From: Golubevia sp. BC0850
Lineage: Eukaryota; Basidiomycota; Exobasidiomycetes; Golubeviales; Golubeviaceae
DNA length: 64,000 nucleotides
Assembly: GCA_012976225.1 (NCBI GenBank)
Contig: JAAVVG010000008.1
Location: 62,001-126,000 of the forward strand
Reading direction: 5' to 3'
The translations under genes were made by a program, and so were the position numbers. The notes under the pieces were generated by a model. That model was given only the letters and a program-made list of their open reading frames with translations, was not told where the DNA came from and searched no databases. This document shows, in pieces, positions 58,462 through 64,000 of this stretch (positions are counted from its first letter, which is position 1; each line of letters starts with the position of its first letter).

Positions 58462-60445
58462 TCAACCTCCAGCAACAGCTCTCTTGAATTCAGCTCCGGC
58501 TTGAACTCCTCCAGTTTCAAACTCCCACTTCTGATCGCTAGGGCCTTGCCAACCCAGAGTTCTCATTCTCGACCATTGACCATGGAAACCTAGTTCGGAG
58601 CCATTCTGGTTGATTAGTGCAAGAAGGGAAGCAGGATGAATGGAAGAAAAGAGAGAAGAGGGATGAGTCAGGCTCGGAGGACCAGTTGCCTAGAAGGCTG
58701 CTGTCTCGCGGCTCGCCTCGTCTTGGATCGGTCAAGAATACGCACCTTCCAAAACTCCATAGCATCTCTCCAAACTAGATCCCAACCATCTTTAAAAGCC
58801 TGATGATCACCAGGAGCGCCATTAGAATTCCAATAACCCTTGTGGTTTTCCAAGGCTCTATTCCCAGTTTCTTCACCTCTTCTCCCCAAATCTATCAAAC
58901 CTCCATTTTTCCTAGGATCTAAACTTTCAGGAAGACATCCTTTCTCCAAACTGGTATAAAAACACCAACCAGGATCACTAGCACCTTCTTTCTTCAAAGT
59001 CCAAAAGAAATTCCCACCACACAGTTTCTGGAAAGCCTCAAGTTGAGATCTAGCCCATTCAGTCCTTGCAGCTAGTTTTCCACCTTGAGGTCCAACTTTT
59101 GAAGAAGCTTCGAATGAACCAGGATTTAAAGCTGCACTCCATTCACCAATGATCAGGTTCCCTTGATTGGCATTCTCAGACATTGATTTTAACCAATTGA
59201 AAGTTGAACCTCCTTCTCTTGTGTTACTTGCATGGATTTCAACTGGAGTCTTATGATCTTGAGGTGTGAAACATCTGTAGAGATGATAATCCACTACTAT
59301 GAAATCTGACTTGTACTTTTGAACCCATTTACAGTAGTGGTCAGTTGACCAACCGTCTCCAACGTAAAGAGGAAGAGCTTTTGCTGATGAAGATCCGGAT
59401 GTTCTAATGGCTGAAATAGCTTTGTCATAGAAGGCTTGGAGATGAGAACCATTCTTTGGTTCGTTCAAGAGCTCTAAACCTACGACGTTGTCGTGTTGAG
59501 AGACGTCATTTGCTAGTGCTACTAGAATTTCGATAGTCTTCTTTTGAAGAGATGACGAATCCCAGAGACCTGCCTTGTTGTCTGAGTGACTGCAATGAGC
59601 GTCTTCGTTCTGAGCAGCAGGAGCCGCGCTTGAAGAAGATTAAAAAAACAGGGTGGTGAGAAGTCAGAAGAGAAGTCTCGACGTCGAGAAGCGCAAAGAC
59701 GAGTCGGATGTAGATCAACAGCACTCACTGGAGATCGATTAGAACCCCAATCCCCATACTTCCGGCCTTCTTAATCAAAGCAGTGACTCGTTCCCAAGCT
59801 CCAGCGTAAAGAGAAGAGTATTTCTCATACGGAGTGCCTTTCATGAGAGAAGCATGCGAGGTCCCACACAAGAAGTGATAGTAGGCGATTGGAAGACGAA
59901 CAGTGTTGATTCCATGACCAGCCATCCACTGTAAGAGTTGTAAAAGAAAGAAGAGACATGAATGTTGAAGCTGGGGAAGTCAAGGAATCAAGGCTGTGCT
60001 TCTTGCTCCACCTTGCCTATCTCCTGATACCTTCCTTCAACAGCTCCCTATCTCCCCCTTCGAGCTCCAGGTATTGACCCAATAATAAAGATCACTCTAT
60101 CCCACTCTTGAGAGTACTCACCTGCCAATCACCATCATCGATCATCCCCCAATGTTTCTCCAGTCTCTCTTTGACTTTGTCTTCCTTCTCTCCTTTCACC
60201 ACGTCGAATTCGCTCTTCTTTGGATCCTTTGCACCTTCGAATACGCTTGGAGTTAACCATTCTTCAAGTGCGAAGACTGCTCCTAAATTTACACCTCGCT
60301 GTTGTCGGTAGAGGTAGAACTCTTTCTGAGATGGAGCTGAGGAATGAGATAGAATTGAAGGTCCACCGCCAGTGAAACTTCCACTGTTACTTCCATTTGA
60401 GGATTCATCTAGCTTTTGTGAGACTTTAGAAATGAACTTCTTCAT
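58462..60445 (-). CDS. GH5 family exo-1,3-beta-glucanase-like glycosidase
   Basis: Likely beta-glucosidase/glucanase acting on beta-1,3-glucan or a related glucoside. Exons 60445-60122, 59928-59729, 59628-58746 and 58605-58462 give 516 aa. GH5 markers: RGVNLGAVFALEEWLTP, GINTVRLPIAYYHF, VLIDLHAAPAAQN, acid/base Glu in GLELLNEP, HLYRCF, and nucleophile Glu in IIGEWSAAL, with FWTLKKE near the end of the barrel. There is no signal peptide; the N-terminus (MKKFISKVSQKLDESSNGS) is polar, so it may be intracellular or exported by another route. This resembles cytosolic GH5 enzymes of basidiomycetes, though the exact subfamily is unresolved. Confidence 0.9.
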
Positions 60446-61347
60446 TTTCGATGTTGTGAGGGAAGATAGGAAAAGAAGGGTGCGACTTGAAATGGAGAAC
60501 CACCTCCAGTTAAAAATAGTTCGCACCCATTGTTACTCTTCACTCCAAAATCAACATCTTCAAAACATTTCCTGTTCCTTGGGGAAACCTTCAAAATGTT
60601 ACAGAAGCTTTTCAACCAGATCAACTAGATGGATCAAGGTGGGGAGAAATTCGACTTTCCTCATTCGTCTCGTACAAGCAGAGAACAGAGGCTCGCAGGC
60701 AATGAAACCTCTCAACGTCCCCAAGAAACTCTTCTTGATCCATCTCCAATCAAGCCCTTGAAGACTAGTTGACAAATGGTGAAACAAAGGGGCGACTTTT
60801 GATGACTTTGTCACCATCGTATTCGAGGTTCTCTGCGATGGATTCCTGCGTTTGAAGGCAAGGTCTATCTTTCCATCTTTGGAGGTTCTCTCATTCTCTT
60901 TGTCCATCCCCAGAAACGGCAGGAAAACAAGCCGTGAAGCTGTGATCCATTCTTTTGGAAGCCTCATCCCAATTACCAAAGTCCTCAATCCAAATGTGGG
61001 TAGAGCCGCTTCTGCCTTATCCAACGTGCTACTAGCGCAGATATGATCTTCTATCTGATATTTCTTTATATTCTCCCTTTCTCCCTTTCTCCTTTTCTCT
61101 TTTCTTTCTTCTTCTCTTCCCTTCTTCACTTTCTTCTTCCAAGTTTCTTGTTCGACTCGATTCAAGTTAGAGAAAGTCAGCTCTCCCTTCCAGACCTCGA
61201 CTCTTCCAGACTCAAAACTCAATCAGACACGCACGGTCGGCCCTCTATCAACCTCTCGAGCTTTGTTCCATCTCTTGTCATTCGAATCTTTCAATACAGC
61301 TCGAGGTCTCCAATCGTCTGCATCCGTCAAGTCCTCAAACCATCAAC
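60446..61347. other. Divergent region upstream of glucanase and of the disordered protein gene
   Basis: About 900 bp. Strong CT tract at 61070-61150. A minus-strand open frame (60599-61222) crosses this tract and begins without an ATG; I do not support it as a gene. Confidence 0.5.
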
Positions 61348-64000
61348 ATGTCGTCCTTCTTCCGATCTTCAAAGAACAAGCCTGCCTTCACTTCCGCCAA
61401 AAAGGATTCAAGTCCAAAGAAACTGTTCTTAAAGCTAGCTTCAAGTGATCATCCAGAACCGGTTAACTACTCAGAAAGAGGGATCCATCCAGAGAGTCAC
61501 GGAGGTTTACATGCCAACCCCTCCAGATTCGCCTCGGATTATGTAGCACCTCATGCTAGAAAACTCGAAGAGCGTTCAAAAAGTGTTAGTCATTTGGAGA
61601 AGTCAGACAAAGGAAAGGATCTTGGCACTAGTTCAAAACCGATTTCGAGAGGGAAGGATAGAGAGAGGACTCAAAGTCTCAACACGCCGGCTAAAGAGAT
61701 TCCTCTCGCCAAGTCAACTTCCAAAAATGGTTCGAAGGATTCAAATCGAAAAGAAAGACTTGTTGATCCACTTGTCAAGGAAACTCAAACTTCGAGTCTG
61801 TTCCAGAGGAGAAGAACCGTTTCGACTGGAGGGCCGGCGGGAAGAGATCCGACTCCTTCTGATGAGAACAGATCTTTTTCTGACCTTAGAAGAAGTCCGA
61901 AGAAGAAGTACTCTCCTAGTGGTCGAAAGTTGGAGCTGGTGGAAGAAGAAGACAAAGTTCGAGAGTGGTTACATGTGAGTTGTTGTCCTACAATTTTCCA
62001 TTCTTCTGACTTTGTTTCTTCATGGTCATATCAATTTGTTCTGACCTACTTTTGCCTCTCGCACTGCACTGTCATGTCGACAGAGATCGACTTCTCTACC
62101 TCAAGCCAACCCGTCTCACTCGAGTCGAAGGTCAAAAGAAAAGGAGCCTCAAACCTTCCCTTCCCGAACTTTACAGCCATCAATGAGTCTTGGAGGTGCA
62201 TCGGTTCACCTCCAAGCTTCAATCAAGTCACCAAGCACCGAGCTTTCTCATCAGAGCTCCACTTTTGAATCTGTCAACACTTCATCTTCAAGTCAACAAG
62301 CCTCTATCGCCTTGAATTCCCAACGACCTAATCTTCGATCATATCTATCAGATCCATCCAATCTCAGTTCGGCTTCCTTCAATTCTTCCGTCAACTCGGC
62401 TGATCCAACAGCACTACTCAACGCTCTGGAGGACTTGGCTACGACCGTGGAGAGATCCAGAGCTAAAAGGTTAGAGAAAGAGAAAGAAGAGAAGCTTAAG
62501 GAGAAGATCAAGAAGGAAATGAAGAGGGAGATTAAGAGAGAGGTTTCCAAACGCCTGGAGGTGGAGCCTTCTCGCATGGTCCCGAGTCCAACGTCAACCG
62601 AGAGAATCTCGACAGGAGTCAATACCGAAACCGAAATGTCAAGCTATTTCGTTCCTTCTCATTACGAACAACCGAGTTCTTCTTTCACCATTCAGACTGG
62701 AAGAAGGTCTAGCTCTACGAACACCACCCTACCGTCTCTTCGTAGGAATGATTCCGGTCTCAGCAGAGAAAGCGAAGTAACTCAAGCTTCCTCCTTTCTC
62801 TCTTTCTCCGAATCCGAATCAAACTCAGAAGTAGAAGGAGAAAAGAACAAGAATCTCTTTGCTTCAGGAATTGTCAGAGCTGCATCTTCGAGTCCCAAAC
62901 CCTCCGCTGCCACATCAACCTCAAATCGTCCTTTCAAGTCCAAAGGTTCAAGCCCAACTTCAGTTCACTCTTCACTCATCTCAAGTTCAGGAGTACTTCT
63001 TCCTCTAGCTGCCAATCCTAGTCCGCCTACAGTCACCACGGATAATTCATCGGAAGATTCAGTTCGAACCATGTTCGCTGCCAAGAAGCTCAAGCAAAAA
63101 CGCAGTACTTCTGAAGCACCCTCAATCTCTAGGGAGAGACGTGATCAGCTTCTCGCTCAACTCTATGGGCTTGCCAAGTCCGAATTGACGACTTCAAGCC
63201 CTTCGTCGAGCGACTTGGGAACCGTATTATTTCAGCACGGGTCTCATTTCCCTTCACCGGTTCTTCGAGACGAAATCGATCTTTCAACTTCAACTAGAAA
63301 TCAAGAGAATGAGCTCGGACTATCTTTCAACAATCACGGCTCCTTCACTACTTTTAAAGAAGTAATCTCGCCATCTCCTAGTTCAGAATTGAGTTGGGGA
63401 TCTCTAGGACCTCCTTCGGATCTAGGAGTTGCTTTAGCTCTAGAAGAGCAAGCGGCTATGAGAAGGGAAGAGCTTTTGAAGAAAAGCTTCAGCAGCGATT
63501 CGAGGGAACCAGTTTCAAGAGAGGATATCAGAAGGAGTCAATTTATAGAGGAACAACATCGATTGTTAAAGCTACATGAACAAGAAAGAGAGAAGCAAAG
63601 GAAAGGTTTAGAGCTTCTTTTTGGTAGTACTTCGGATGTGGATTGGGGGAGCTTGGGGACACCTACTGAATTCGAAAGTGCGAAGTCTGATACTACTCTT
63701 AGCCATCCAAGTGGCAATATAGATTATGAGAAGACTCCTACTACAAAATGTGTTCCTTTGGCAGATTCAAGTTCTTCTACTTCTTCTAGAAACGATTACG
63801 AACTTCATGTTAATGCCCTCCTTCGTCTAGCTAAATCAGACCCTTCAATTAAGGAATTGTTGAGAGTGAAATTCTCACAAGGAGTCGATTTGAATCAACA
63901 TTCGGCATTAGAGCTTCCTCGCACTAGTAGCGATAGCGGAAGCTCTGGTTTCTTGTTTGAGAACCCTTCATCAAAACAGTGTATTGGTGGAAATGATTCC
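61348..64000 (+). CDS. Large Ser-rich disordered protein, runs off window (3' partial)
   Basis: Exon 1 is 61348-61974 and exon 2 opens at 62084 and stays open for 639 codons to the last base, so at least 848 aa. No enzyme domain is seen. Visible features: basic Ser-rich N-terminus (MSSFFRSSKNKPAFTSAKK), a charged coiled-coil at about residues 325-360 (RAKRLEKEKEEKLKEKIKKEMKR), many SP/TP sites, a second helical segment near 700 (EEQHRLLKLHEQEREKQRKG), and two copies of the motif WGSLG-x-P at residues 647 and 730. It may be a scaffold or cortical protein. Family unknown. Confidence 0.8.

Noticed and set aside
60599-61222. 207-codon minus-strand ORF
   Set aside because: It lacks an ATG at its start, and its K/E/R-rich part is only the antisense of a CT tract in the upstream region of the plus-strand gene.
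1-64000. tRNA genes, rRNA, CRISPR arrays, transposase or reverse transcriptase genes
   Set aside because: None recognised by eye. The retroviral-type protease motif at about 6770-6840 belongs to DDI1, a cellular gene, not to a retroelement.

Overview
The window is nuclear DNA from an intron-rich fungus, most likely a basidiomycete. Nearly every gene is cut by short GT-AG introns of about 45-420 bp. The protein set is fungal: a Gin4/Cdr2-type kinase with a KA1-like tail, a GPI-type phospholipase B, an HsbA-like surface protein, VTC1, and an ALE1-type MBOAT acyltransferase. A Pucciniomycotina yeast-like lineage is my best guess, but the sequence here does not prove it. Genes terminate at TGA, TAA and TAG, so UGA is an ordinary stop. 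I saw no tRNA, rRNA, CRISPR array or transposon protein.

Layout. 0-10 kb: eIF3m, a cytochrome P450, DDI1 and VTC1. 10-19.3 kb: a near-perfect 2-kb inverted duplication of a TPR/F-box/LRR-like gene (arms 10831-12816 and 17195-19180), with the ribosome-biogenesis GTPase NOG1 and a doubtful spliced gene between the arms. 20-28 kb: a 1,431-aa Gin4-like kinase, divergent from a CENP-O/Mcm21-like kinetochore gene. 28.7-36.5 kb: accessory region with a UGA-interrupted LRR-like pseudogene, an HsbA-like secreted repeat protein, an intact 493-aa F-box gene and small unknown genes. 37-46.9 kb: a mitochondrial-type J-protein, ALE1-like acyltransferase, clathrin light chain, TRS23 and an MFS transporter. 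47.5-55.6 kb: a second P450, an SMP-like small protein, phospholipase B and a CCDC97-like protein. 56-58.1 kb: a third copy of the TPR/F-box gene. 58.4-64 kb: a GH5 glucanase and a large disordered protein that runs off the window.

The housekeeping genes cover translation (eIF3m), 60S assembly (NOG1), membrane traffic (clathrin light chain, TRS23), polyphosphate (VTC1), ubiquitin-linked proteolysis (DDI1) and phospholipid remodelling (ALE1-like, PLB). Between them sit members of an expanded F-box/LRR family.

The most unusual feature is that family. Three copies share a tract of about 1.1 kb that is identical by eye and contains two in-frame TGA codons in an otherwise open frame. Two copies form large inverted repeats around NOG1. 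A fourth, unrelated-looking locus is also broken only by TGA codons over most of its length. Gene conversion is the simplest explanation for the identity; what the TGAs mean is open. Exon coordinates were worked out by hand, and in each multi-exon gene with listed exons the coding length is a multiple of three.
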